The notes under the pieces are model-generated. The model was not told the DNA's origin and searched no databases. It saw only the letters and a list, made by a program, of their open reading frames with translations. From contig NZ_AFNU02000003.1 of NCBI RefSeq assembly GCF_000215935.2, positions 186,001 to 250,000 of the forward strand: a stretch of 64,000 nucleotides of DNA. Direction: 5' to 3'. Origin of the DNA: Haloplasma contractile SSD-17B. GTDB lineage: Bacteria > Bacillota_I > Bacilli_A > Haloplasmatales > Haloplasmataceae. This document shows, piece by piece, positions 43,399-52,579 of this stretch (positions are counted from its first letter, which is position 1; each line of letters opens with the position of its first letter). Position numbers and translations under genes: made by a program.

Positions 43399-43441
43399 AA
43401 GAGACTTAAGTCATTTAAAAAGCGAATGACTTAAGTCTCTT
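43399..43441 (-). other. 17-bp perfect hairpin between mraY and murD
   Basis: AAGAGACTTAAGTCATT pairs fully with AATGACTTAAGTCTCTT around a nine-base loop. There is no T run on the minus side, so it is unlikely to be a simple terminator. It could be an RNase III or processing site, a stability element between mraY and murD, or a protein-binding palindrome. Confidence 0.7.
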
Positions 43442-43493
43442 CCCATTGAACCCCATCTAATAAACGTTTAGATCAATCCATCATTATAAATAG

Positions 43494-44510
43494 TTATGAT
43501 AACTCAAATAAAACAATAACAATTGCTATTATTGAAAACACAAATCCCATACTCCAAAATAGTAAGACGACTTGTGATTCCCTTAACCCACATAACTCAA
43601 AGTGATGGTGTATAGGAGTCATCTTGAAAATTCGTTTTCCCTGTCGTTCCTTTGAGAACTTTTTCGTTAGTTTAAAATACGTAACCTGAATCATAACCGT
43701 TACGGTCTCAAAAACAAAAACGCCGCCCACTAAAATAAGTAGTAATTCATATCCCGTTAAGATTGCCATCGTACCAAGAGCCGCTCCTAATGCTAAGGAA
43801 CCGGTGTCTCCCATAAAAATTTTAGCAGGATGCGCATTAAACACTAGAAAACCTAGAATGCTCCCAATTAAAGCTGCACCAAATAATACAACATCGTATT
43901 GCTCTAACATAAAGGCAATAAAAGTGAACGTACCTATTGAAAAGGTAGCTAATCCTGATGCTAATCCATCTAATCCATCAGTTAAGTTTACTGCATTACT
44001 ACTCCCTACTAACATTAATAAAATTAAAATTCCATATAGCCACTCTAATTGAATGCTGAATGTACTGGTAATCTTAAGGACCGTCGGGTATCCTTCATGG
44101 AGATAAAGTAAAAAGAATAGAGACGCGATGAGTATTTGAAAAATAAGTTTACTTTTGGGTGAAAGTCCGTCGTTAATTTTTTTAACTTTAATTAAATAAT
44201 CATCTACAAACCCTATAACTGTAAATCCAAGTAAGGACAGAAACAGCATGAGCCATATTGATAGATTAAAATCAACGTCTCCACGGTTAAATAATAGAAA
44301 ATATAATGATACCGATACTAGTGTGACGAAACCAAAGACAATTCCTCCCATTGTAGGGGTCCCGCTTTTTACCATATGCGATTTTGGTCCTTCTTCTCGA
44401 ATCGATTGTCCAAAGTTAAACCGTTTTAAAATTGGAAGTAGTATGGGAATAGTCAGTACCGATAGTATAAATGATGCAAAGATTCCAAAGTAAATTATTC
44501 TTAATCCCAT
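43494..44510 (-). CDS. mraY: Phospho-MurNAc-pentapeptide transferase MraY
   Basis: A 338-residue polytopic enzyme with about ten helices that moves phospho-MurNAc-pentapeptide from UDP to undecaprenyl phosphate, giving lipid I. Diagnostic segments are GTPTMGGIVFG, GFVDDYLIK with the catalytic Asp pair, NAVNLTDGLDGLASG, the metal-binding FMGDTGSLALGA, and the uridine-site MTPIHHHFEL. AAAGGAGA precedes the ATG. It lies between murE (214-base gap) and murD, the usual dcw order. Confidence 0.97.
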   Translation of the reverse strand: MGLRIIYFGIFASFILSVLTIPILLPILKRFNFGQSIREEGPKSHMVKSGTPTMGGIVFGFVTLVSVSLYFLLFNRGDVDFNLSIWLMLFLSLLGFTVIGFVDDYLIKVKKINDGLSPKSKLIFQILIASLFFLLYLHEGYPTVLKITSTFSIQLEWLYGILILLMLVGSSNAVNLTDGLDGLASGLATFSIGTFTFIAFMLEQYDVVLFGAALIGSILGFLVFNAHPAKIFMGDTGSLALGAALGTMAILTGYELLLILVGGVFVFETVTVMIQVTYFKLTKKFSKERQGKRIFKMTPIHHHFELCGLRESQVVLLFWSMGFVFSIIAIVIVLFELS

Positions 44511-44724
44511 AGTTTGATCTCCTTTGTATAGTTTATCTGAATACGAATTCTGTTGATTGATGATTAGTATGTGCCTCGGTATATGACATATTGTACGAAC
44601 AAAATTCTGATTGTAATTTATTTACACTATAATAGTGACAATATAACACAAGTGAATAGTATCTATTCTTAACTCATGTTATTGACTAATTCTTATTATC
44701 AGACTTTAAATAACATCTTTTCAA

Positions 44725-46242
44725 TTACTCACATTCAACATCTAATGTCTTGTTTTTTAATTCAAATCGTTTTTTAATACTTTTTTCCACTTCTATTTTA
44801 TCATTAAATGGGTACTGTTTTCCATTAATTATTTGATAATGTTCATGACCTTTACCAAGAATTAGCACAATATCATTCTGATCCATTACAGTAACCGCAT
44901 GTTTAATTGCCTCATTTCTTTCTTCAATCACGACATAATTATTCTTACTAACTCCTTTTAATATATCATTTATGATCTTTCCTGGTTCTTCATTACGAGG
45001 ATTATCGGATGTAAACACAACATAATCCGCTAAGTTTGTTACTAGTTTCCCAATAATCGGGCGCTTTAATTTATCTCGGTCACCACCCGTTCCAATTACA
45101 CAAACAATCCGTTTATCTGTAATGACTTTGACTTCATTTATGATGCGCCACACACTATCCGGTGAGTGAGCATAATCGATAAATATATTTAAGTTATACT
45201 CATTTTTAACTCGCTCCATACGTCCATAAGAGCTATTCAGTTCCTTTACATGTAGAAAGACTTCATTCATATCATAACCATTGACATAAAAATAACCGAT
45301 TAGTGCCAATAGATTATAAACATTAAAGAAACCAAACATGTCATGAACGCTACAGGTCCCTAAATACTTATTATGATGATATACATCAAATTCTATGCTA
45401 TCCAATGAACAAACAATATTTTTTGCAATCAAGTCATTTTCTTCGTTCACACCATAAGTGTAGTAATCAACATTAGTTAAACGAAGAAAATTCTTAAAAT
45501 ATTTATCATCACCGTTTAATAATACTTTTTTTCCATTTGGATAACTTCCTAAGGAAGAAAGGAGAGATGCTTTCGAATAAAAATAATCATCAAATGTCTT
45601 ATGGTAATCAAGATGATCATGCGAGAAATTGGTCACAATTATCGTGTTATAATCCAACCTCGCAACTCGCTGCTGCTTAATGGCATGTGATGATACTTCC
45701 ATAACAACATCCTTAACCCCATAATCTAATGATTTTCGAATTAAACGATTTATTTCAATAGGAGAAGGCGTTGTGTTAATCGTTTTTATTTTTTCTTCTT
45801 TTAAAAAAATTCCATTGGTTCCCATAAGTGTACTAGGAATTTTCATTGAACGAAACATGTTGTTCATTAAAGTTGTAATCGTCGTTTTTCCATTTGTTCC
45901 CGTTACACCAACTAGATTTACCTTCCTTGATGCTTGCTGGTAATATAAATCAGCTAAAATAGCAACTACCTTTCTAGTATCATGTACAAGAATATAATTT
46001 ATGCGCTCGTTATCATCTTCTCGCTTAAAGTAATCGTCTTCTAATACGATCGTCTTCGCGCCATTTTTAACTGCGTCACGAATAAAATAATGACCATCAT
46101 TGGTTTCACCTTTTATTGCGATAAACACATCATTACTCATAACAGTATTAGAATTTACTGTAATATTATGAACGTCGTGATCAATGACATCTGAAGGATT
46201 GTAATGAATTTGTGCTTTTTTAAGTATATCAGATAATGTCAT
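44725..46242 (-). CDS. murE: UDP-MurNAc-tripeptide synthetase MurE
   Basis: A 505-residue Mur ligase that adds the third residue of the stem peptide. Visible are GVTGTNGKTTITT, TTPSP (substrate loop), EVSSHAI, NFSHDHLDYH, DYAHSPDS and GKGHEHYQ. The residue-3 selectivity motif reads DNPR in TSDNPRNEEP, the form found in meso-diaminopimelate-adding enzymes; lysine-adding ones usually have a different last residue. The start is only three bases after the spoVD stop. Together with the class B PBPs this suggests a DAP-type wall. Confidence 0.95.
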   Translation of the reverse strand: MTLSDILKKAQIHYNPSDVIDHDVHNITVNSNTVMSNDVFIAIKGETNDGHYFIRDAVKNGAKTIVLEDDYFKREDDNERINYILVHDTRKVVAILADLYYQQASRKVNLVGVTGTNGKTTITTLMNNMFRSMKIPSTLMGTNGIFLKEEKIKTINTTPSPIEINRLIRKSLDYGVKDVVMEVSSHAIKQQRVARLDYNTIIVTNFSHDHLDYHKTFDDYFYSKASLLSSLGSYPNGKKVLLNGDDKYFKNFLRLTNVDYYTYGVNEENDLIAKNIVCSLDSIEFDVYHHNKYLGTCSVHDMFGFFNVYNLLALIGYFYVNGYDMNEVFLHVKELNSSYGRMERVKNEYNLNIFIDYAHSPDSVWRIINEVKVITDKRIVCVIGTGGDRDKLKRPIIGKLVTNLADYVVFTSDNPRNEEPGKIINDILKGVSKNNYVVIEERNEAIKHAVTVMDQNDIVLILGKGHEHYQIINGKQYPFNDKIEVEKSIKKRFELKNKTLDVECE

Positions 46243-46245
46243 CTA

Positions 46246-48168
46246 TTATTCCTCCTTCTTTCCTAAATAAAGCATAATTGAGCTTCCTTCAGGAACACGG
46301 TCACCAGGCTGTGGTGATTGGAATGTAATGGTGTTTCCGTCTCCATAGAACTCAACTGAATAGTAAGGTGAATAGAGATTGAAGCTCGATTTTTTCTGAC
46401 CGATAAAATTCGGCACCTCGAAGTATCGTATATCGCCCCATCTGTATTCTTTTTCTATTTGATTATCCTGTTTTGGAATTCCCATGATTGGTAATGCTTC
46501 TTGTAACACTTCTCTTACTAGTGGTGCTGCAACCACACCACCATATTGAATGGTATTCTTTGGATTATCGATTGCTATATAGACTGCTAACTGAGGATTA
46601 TTCATAGGAGCGATTCCAATAAAGGACAGAATGTAGTTTCCTTCTAGATAACGCCCATCAACTGCTTTTTGTGCAGTACCTGTTTTTCCTCCAACACGAT
46701 ATCCTTCAATATAGGAATTTCGTCCTGTTCCAAGTGCAGTGACACTTTCTAACGCATATTGCATCTTCTTCGACGTTTCTTCGCTGATCACACGCCTTAC
46801 TTCAGTCGGTTGATTTTCATAAATTAACTCATTCGTTACTGGCATTCTAATTTCTTTTAATACATATGGTTGATGAAGTACACCACCGTTTACAGCTGCG
46901 CTTGCTGCATTTACAAGTTGAATCGGAGTTACCGAGTTACCTTGGCCAAATGAAGAGGTCGCTAATTCAACAGGACCGACATTTTCTACATTGAACACAA
47001 TTCCTGTTGATTCACCTAACAAGTCAACACCAGTCTTTTGTCCAAAACCATAAGCATCAATATATTTAAATAAGGACTCTTTACCTAACCGCTCTCCGAT
47101 TTCCATAAAACCAGGGTTACATGAGTTTTGAATAACCTCTAAGAATGTCTGATCACCATGCCCCCCTGCTTTCCAGTCTTTAATTCTTATCCCCTCTACG
47201 ATTTTATAACCTGGATCGTAGAAATGGTCATCCAGTTCAAAAACACCCTCTTCTAGTCCAGCAGAGTAAGTGATGATTTTAAAGGTAGAACCAGGCTCAT
47301 ACGATTTCCATATTGGTAAATTGCGATTATAAATCTCCTGGTCATACTCTTGATAACTTGACGGATCAAATGTTGGGTAAGATGCCATTGCAATAACCTC
47401 ACTCGTTCTAGGATCCATAACAAGCCCAAGCATTCCATCAGGATTATAACGTGCAATTGCATTCTCGATTACACGCTCTAGAAGTATTTGTACATCTATA
47501 TCAATTGTTAGATAAATATCCATTCCTTTAGTAGGCGCTTCATAGAAACCATACATTCCATCTAATAAGTGTCCTTTTGCATCTGTATAGTATTTAGAAT
47601 TACCTCCTTCACCCATCAAATAATCGTCATAAATATATTCAATACCTGTAATCCCTTGATTATCAATCCCTACAAATCCTAACACATGTGCTAAATAATG
47701 ATCATAGGGATAATCCCTTACCGTATCCCCTACCAAATAAACACCTTTATGATTGGCTTTTATAATCTTTGATGCCTGTTCGACTGAAACTTTACGGCCC
47801 TCAGGCTTAATCAGTTCTACTGATACATTTTTAGTTACGTGTTCAAATGCATCTTTGTAGTCCATTTCTAATACATCACTTAAAAATTGGGCAACTGCCT
47901 CTTTATCTTTAACTTGCCTTGGAATGACTGCTACAGAAGGTGCTAATGTATTCCCAACAATAACTTTACCATTTCGATCGTAAATATATCCACGTTGACC
48001 TTCTACGGGGATATTTCGTGACCACAAATCATATGCTTTGTCAGTTATATCCCCACCATTAACAAATTGAACATAACCTAGTCGACTTATTAATAGAATC
48101 ATTGCAATCACTATCATTATAATGAGATACGTTAACCGCTTTTGCATGACCAGAATATTATCGTTCAT
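46246..48168 (-). CDS. spoVD: Class B penicillin-binding protein with PASTA domain, SpoVD-like
   Basis: A 640-residue transpeptidase. It has a short cytoplasmic tail, one membrane helix (about 11-30), a pedestal/dimerisation domain and a transpeptidase domain with STFK at 294-297, SCN at 349-351 and KTG at 495-497. One PASTA domain occupies about 575-637. In Bacillus, SpoVD cross-links spore cortex and its SCN cysteine forms a redox switch with a second cysteine downstream. Here the SCN cysteine is kept, but I find no cysteine about 19 residues later, where the partner would be. Position between pbpB and murE is the standard one. GGTGAT precedes the ATG. Confidence 0.92.
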   Translation of the reverse strand: MNDNILVMQKRLTYLIIMIVIAMILLISRLGYVQFVNGGDITDKAYDLWSRNIPVEGQRGYIYDRNGKVIVGNTLAPSVAVIPRQVKDKEAVAQFLSDVLEMDYKDAFEHVTKNVSVELIKPEGRKVSVEQASKIIKANHKGVYLVGDTVRDYPYDHYLAHVLGFVGIDNQGITGIEYIYDDYLMGEGGNSKYYTDAKGHLLDGMYGFYEAPTKGMDIYLTIDIDVQILLERVIENAIARYNPDGMLGLVMDPRTSEVIAMASYPTFDPSSYQEYDQEIYNRNLPIWKSYEPGSTFKIITYSAGLEEGVFELDDHFYDPGYKIVEGIRIKDWKAGGHGDQTFLEVIQNSCNPGFMEIGERLGKESLFKYIDAYGFGQKTGVDLLGESTGIVFNVENVGPVELATSSFGQGNSVTPIQLVNAASAAVNGGVLHQPYVLKEIRMPVTNELIYENQPTEVRRVISEETSKKMQYALESVTALGTGRNSYIEGYRVGGKTGTAQKAVDGRYLEGNYILSFIGIAPMNNPQLAVYIAIDNPKNTIQYGGVVAAPLVREVLQEALPIMGIPKQDNQIEKEYRWGDIRYFEVPNFIGQKKSSFNLYSPYYSVEFYGDGNTITFQSPQPGDRVPEGSSIMLYLGKKEE

Positions 48169-48451
48169 AATTAATCACCAGCTTTTCAATCATTTTCTTG
48201 TAATTAGCTGTTACTCTAATAATACTTGATCAAGTTCCCAGTTTTATTTAAGAGTCAATTTGTAAGAAATAAATTTGTAAATGTTTCTTATACAGGGGGA
48301 GTTCATCATTGTAACAGCAAATTTATTTAAAGTATCCTTTTATATAAATATTCTGTACAACCTTTAGATATACGCATTTTAATTATATCCATTAGATAAA
48401 ATCAAATAATTCAGTCATTAAAAGAATAGCCACCAAAATATGATTATTACT
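48169..48451. other. Intergenic between pbpB and spoVD
   Basis: No gene is seen. As a terminator closes pbpB, the promoter of spoVD-murE-mraY-murD should be here. Candidates such as TTGACT near 48258 lack a well-spaced -10. A small palindrome CTTGATCAAG lies near 48230. Confidence 0.5.
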
Positions 48452-48493
48452 AAATAAAAAGCCTCAACTAACTCTTCAGTATAGTTGAGGCTT
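48452..48493 (-). terminator. Terminator of pbpB
   Basis: AAGCCTCAACTA pairs perfectly with TAGTTGAGGCTT (48459-48470, 48482-48493). On the minus strand TTTTTATTTAG follows. It divides the dcw cluster into rsmH-ftsL-pbpB and spoVD-murE-mraY-murD units. Confidence 0.93.
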
Positions 48494-48523
48494 AAAAACG
48501 TTATTAATACATTAAATTCATTC

Positions 48524-50626
48524 TTACCTATTGTTGTCGTTTAAGTATACCGTCAAAGAATCGCCTTCTTTAAACACTGTATCTGGATAAATGGACTGAC
48601 GATAAACGATTCCATGGCCTGTATAATTGACATCTAGTTCTAATAAATTAGCAAGCGAAACCACATCTCTTAGTGCCCATCCTGTTAAGTCAAGCATTCT
48701 ATAGTCATTGCCTTCAGTTAAGAGAATGAGTTTTCCACCAATTGATACGTGACCATTCTTTTTAATGGATTGATTGACAACTCGATTTCCATTTCCTAAA
48801 ATAAGAACATCGATTCCCAAACTTGTTAATTCTTGTTCGACCAATAATACGTTATGGTCTGTATAGTCGTCTATAGTGATTCCTTTGACTTCTATAGGCA
48901 CGTTATTCTGTTCAAAGTCCCCTAGATAAATCAGTGATTTTTCCATAATATCCTTAAACATGTCACTAGTAGGGGAATTCTCACCAACTTGTCTAGCACT
49001 TACATATACAATTAAACGAGGATTATTACTTGGTGCAGTACCTATAAACGAATAATAATACTCATCTTCTAGGTAGCGTCCCTCTTCTGCAATTTGTGCA
49101 GTACCTGTTTTTCCTGCTACGGTAAATGAATCAAGCCTATATTTACCTGCAACCGCCTCTTCGTTATTTACGACTTCAACTAACAAATCGAGCATTTTAT
49201 TTGCAGTTTCTTTAGATATAGGGGATTCTGTATAAGTTGGTTCATGTTGTCGAACTAGATTACCTTTAGTAGTCATCACATGACTAACAATATATGGTGT
49301 CACCATATTACCATCGTTTATAAATGATGAAAAAGCTTTTATATGTTGTATCGGGGTTGATGTCATGCCTTGTCCGAAACCGCTTGTTAATATAGAGAAT
49401 GGTTGGTCTACACCTGGCAAAATTCCACTCTTCTCATTTGGCAAATTCATATTTGTTGATCGACCAAATCCAAATGCCTTCATATACTCCAAGTAAATAT
49501 CTAAATCTAAATAATCTTCTAAAATAGTAGCAATCCCTACATTTGACGATTTCATTAAACCTACATCTAATGTAATAGGTCCCCATCCACCTGTATTCGC
49601 CTCTTTATCCCAGTTCCAGTCATGAATCGTATGTCCGTAAACGTTAATTCTACCTGTATGATAAACATGATCGCCTTGATAAACGCCTTCCTCCATTGCT
49701 GCAGCATAAACATAGGGTTTCATAATCGATCCTGGTTCATAAGGGAGCTGAAAAGCATTGTTATAAAACCCTTTAATATCACGTTGATTTGGATTAAACG
49801 TTGGGCGGTTGCCTATTGCATAGATAGCCCCTGATTTAGCATCTGCTACAACTGCAATCAATTCTTTTGATCCATAATCTTCATATGCCTTAGTGAGTGC
49901 TTCTTCTACAAAAAGCTGCATGGTGCTATCTAGCGTTAAGTATACATTATTCCCATCGATTGGTTCTTTTATTTTGTATTCATCCGTTGGTAATGGTCTT
50001 CCCTTTGAATCCCTTTTAAAGCGCTTATAACCATTAACACCGTCTAGTTCATCGTTCATAGACTGTTCAATTCCAAGTATTCCACTCATTTCATCCAGTT
50101 CATCAATTGATACAAGTCCAAGCGTATGCGAAGCAAAGCGATCGTTCGGGTAGAAGCGTTCTTTTCGCTTTGTAAAAATCATCCCTGGTAAACTGGTTTC
50201 TTCTATTTGAAGCTTTTGAAGTAAATTGATTCGGCCACACTTAGCAAATTCTACCTGTAGATATGGTTTATTTAAGTATTTCCGCAGTTCTTCCTCATCA
50301 CATGCTAAAATACCACTTAGCGTTTTGGCAGTTAGTTCTTTGTCCTTTACATAATGGTCTTTACTAGTGTCTAAAATCGCCTGTAGCGTATATGCCTCCA
50401 CATTGATTGCAAGCATACTACCATTTCGATCAAAAATTTTACCACGGTCAGCCTTTAGCACCTCTTCCTCTAAATGATCGGAATAGGTAAGTAGATCATG
50501 ACCGGTAATCGAATGAACAGTTGCTATATAAGAAAAACGAATGATTAATGCAAGCGCAATGATACCATATATAACCATCATGACTTTAATCATTTGTTTT
50601 GTTGAACGATTAAAATCCTCTCCCAA
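48524..50626 (-). CDS. pbpB: Septal class B penicillin-binding protein 2B with PASTA domains
   Basis: A transpeptidase of about 700 residues. It has one N-terminal membrane helix (about 14-38), a pedestal domain, a catalytic domain with SIMK near 300, SSN near 360 and KTG near 506, then two PASTA-like domains at the C-terminus. It cross-links septal peptidoglycan and is the partner of FtsW/SpoVE, held by FtsL and DivIB. I prefer the TTG at 50626 (seven to eight bases after GGGGTGATC). A GTG at 50635 overlaps that site and no ATG is better placed, so the start is uncertain by a few residues. It follows ftsL, as in Bacillus. Confidence 0.92.
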   Translation of the reverse strand: MGEDFNRSTKQMIKVMMVIYGIIALALIIRFSYIATVHSITGHDLLTYSDHLEEEVLKADRGKIFDRNGSMLAINVEAYTLQAILDTSKDHYVKDKELTAKTLSGILACDEEELRKYLNKPYLQVEFAKCGRINLLQKLQIEETSLPGMIFTKRKERFYPNDRFASHTLGLVSIDELDEMSGILGIEQSMNDELDGVNGYKRFKRDSKGRPLPTDEYKIKEPIDGNNVYLTLDSTMQLFVEEALTKAYEDYGSKELIAVVADAKSGAIYAIGNRPTFNPNQRDIKGFYNNAFQLPYEPGSIMKPYVYAAAMEEGVYQGDHVYHTGRINVYGHTIHDWNWDKEANTGGWGPITLDVGLMKSSNVGIATILEDYLDLDIYLEYMKAFGFGRSTNMNLPNEKSGILPGVDQPFSILTSGFGQGMTSTPIQHIKAFSSFINDGNMVTPYIVSHVMTTKGNLVRQHEPTYTESPISKETANKMLDLLVEVVNNEEAVAGKYRLDSFTVAGKTGTAQIAEEGRYLEDEYYYSFIGTAPSNNPRLIVYVSARQVGENSPTSDMFKDIMEKSLIYLGDFEQNNVPIEVKGITIDDYTDHNVLLVEQELTSLGIDVLILGNGNRVVNQSIKKNGHVSIGGKLILLTEGNDYRMLDLTGWALRDVVSLANLLELDVNYTGHGIVYRQSIYPDTVFKEGDSLTVYLNDNNR

Positions 50627-50757
50627 AAAGATCACCCCAGACTAACATAATTCTAACAGCTTAGTTACCGTTACCCACGCACAATTACATGTTCAATCTC
50701 AAAATTTAATATTTTTTCCCACTCTAATACTAAGTACTACCAGCAACTAGCTATTCA

Positions 50758-51099
50758 CTAGTCAAGATTAATAATATTATCATGAAAATCTAAATCAAAT
50801 TTTTCCATGATTTTTTTCAAACGATCATAAGATAACAATTCATTAATCTGTGTTTTATACTCATTTATATCTTTTTCCACTTCTTTAATACTTTCTTTAA
50901 TTTCTTCAGATTGAAAACTTAATTCATTAATTTGATATTGAAGATACACTAAAGCAAAAAGACCACTAACGAATAATAGGATCCAGGTATATAAGGCTAG
51001 TTTAAATAAGGGATAATGTTTTAAATTAAATCGTTTCTTAATCGATTGCTTCTCACGTTTTGATTCATCTTGATCAAACCGAATTAGCTTATTGGCCAT
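50758..51099 (-). CDS. ftsL: Cell division protein FtsL
   Basis: A 113-residue bitopic protein. A basic cytoplasmic N-terminus (residues 1-30) precedes one membrane helix (about 35-55). An extracytoplasmic leucine-zipper-like coil (LSFQSEEIKESIKEVEKDI, then LSYDRLKKIMEKFDL) ends the protein. FtsL pairs with DivIC and DivIB and helps activate the septal synthases. Sequence conservation in this family is low. The call rests on size, topology and its fixed place between rsmH and pbpB. Confidence 0.88.
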   Translation of the reverse strand: MANKLIRFDQDESKREKQSIKKRFNLKHYPLFKLALYTWILLFVSGLFALVYLQYQINELSFQSEEIKESIKEVEKDINEYKTQINELLSYDRLKKIMEKFDLDFHDNIINLD

Positions 51100-51201
51100 A
51101 TAATCATCTCCAGTTTATTACGTGTTAAAAATCCATTAGTCAACTTCTAGTCGAACTAAAGAAATCGATCGTGTTTCAGAATAATAAAGTTACTCTACAA
51201 A

Positions 51202-52152
51202 TTACGATTCAATTTCCTTAATTTTTTTAGCAATTCTAAGTTTTGCTGAATGCGAGCGTTTATTCTCATCTAATTCATCATCTGTAGCCATAATCGGTTT
51301 TTTATTGATCAATTCGAGTACTGGTTTCTTCTCTTCTGGTATAATTGGCAATCCTCTTGGTACATCTTTAATGGTTGAAAAGTCCTTGAGTGTACGCTTA
51401 CAAATTCGGTCTTCTAATGAATGGAAGGTAATAACGGAAATCCGACCATCAATATTTAAAAGTTTAATCGCTGCCTTTAATGTATCTCCAAATACATCTA
51501 ATTCTTTATTAACCTCAATACGAATCGCCTGAAACGTTCGTTTTGCTGGATGACCACCTTTTCGTCGTGCAGGAGCAGGAATGGCAGTCTTAATTATATC
51601 TACTAATTCAAATGTAGTTTCGATTGGTTTAATCTCGCGTCTCTTTTCTATTTCCCGAGCAATTCGCTTAGAGAACTTTTCTTCACCATACCGACTAATA
51701 ATCTTCATTAAATCATGAAAACTATAGTCATTGACCACTTCATATGCAGAGAGATCCGCATCTATATTCATTCTCATATCGAGTCTTGCATCATAGTTAT
51801 AACTAAACCCACGTTCTGGATTATCGAACTGAGGTGAAGATACACCTAAATCAAAAATAATTCCATCAATCTTGCTCACATTTCGATTATTCAGTTCCTC
51901 TTCTAAGTGAACAAAGTTACTTCTAATAATTTCAAAGTGTGACCCTATTTTAGAAAGACGTTCCTCTGCCGCTTCTATTGCGTGTATATCTTGGTCAAAA
52001 CAATATAAAAAACCAGTGTCTAGTTGCTTTAAGATTTCACTACTATGACCAGCACCGCCTAACGTACAGTCGACGTAAATACCATCTGGTTTAATGGCTA
52101 GTCCATCAATGCTTTCTTTTAGTAGTACACTATAATGATTAAAATCTGACAT
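51202..52152 (-). CDS. rsmH: 16S rRNA (cytosine1402-N4)-methyltransferase RsmH
   Basis: A 316-residue SAM-dependent methyltransferase, also called MraW, that modifies C1402 of 16S rRNA. Motifs are [23 protein letters not shown] (SAM site), [41 protein letters not shown] and [12 protein letters not shown] start at ATG 52152, seven bases after TTGGAGG; an upstream in-frame ATG overlaps that site. It opens the dcw cluster. No mraZ gene is found before it, which departs from the common mraZ-rsmH arrangement. Confidence 0.96.
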   Translation of the reverse strand: MSDFNHYSVLLKESIDGLAIKPDGIYVDCTLGGAGHSSEILKQLDTGFLYCFDQDIHAIEAAEERLSKIGSHFEIIRSNFVHLEEELNNRNVSKIDGIIFDLGVSSPQFDNPERGFSYNYDARLDMRMNIDADLSAYEVVNDYSFHDLMKIISRYGEEKFSKRIAREIEKRREIKPIETTFELVDIIKTAIPAPARRKGGHPAKRTFQAIRIEVNKELDVFGDTLKAAIKLLNIDGRISVITFHSLEDRICKRTLKDFSTIKDVPRGLPIIPEEKKPVLELINKKPIMATDDELDENKRSHSAKLRIAKKIKEIES

Positions 52153-52234
52153 GTCTAGTTCCTCCAAAGTTGATTTGATTGTTATATTACTTTTTATACT
52201 GATTAGTTTTAGTTTCCCACTAATTCTCGATAAA

Positions 52235-52263
52235 ATTATACCACGTATGAATTCATCTATAAA
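52235..52263 (-). promoter_or_regulatory. Promoter of rsmH-ftsL-pbpB
   Basis: On the minus strand TTTATA (52263-52258), 17 bases, then TATAAT (52240-52235) with the extended form TGGTATAAT. The repeated GTGG boxes bound by MraZ are not visible, in line with the missing mraZ. Confidence 0.7.
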
Positions 52264-52519
52264 GAAGCTTTATCATTAATGTCATCATATTGAGTTCTTT
52301 TTATTAATAACTACGACATATTAATGAAAAATAAGGATCAATCAACATTTGTATATCGATCAGCTGAACCGATCATATACACTTTTGTATAAAAATATAT
52401 TGTTCTATTTAGACTCGATTGGTGCGAGAAATCTTACAACCTAGTTAAAAAAGTTAATAGTCTCTACTTTTAGTATTGGACCCTATTATAAAATCAAGTA
52501 ATAGGTTATAGAACATAGT
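52264..52519. other. Intergenic between the MacB-like gene and rsmH
   Basis: No gene is seen. One imperfect inverted repeat, TGTATAT...ATATACA, enclosing GATC repeats lies at about 52350-52381. Confidence 0.5.
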
Positions 52520-52561
52520 AAAACAATCGGGCTACTTATTTATTAAGTGCCCGATTGTTTT
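52520..52561 (-). terminator. Terminator of the MacB-like gene
   Basis: AAAACAATCGGGC pairs perfectly with GCCCGATTGTTTT (13 bp), and the loop flanks (ACTT/AAGT) extend the stem. It ends in TTTT on both sides, 18 bases after the stop codon. Confidence 0.92.
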
Positions 52562-52579
52562 GTAATTATAAAATATAGA

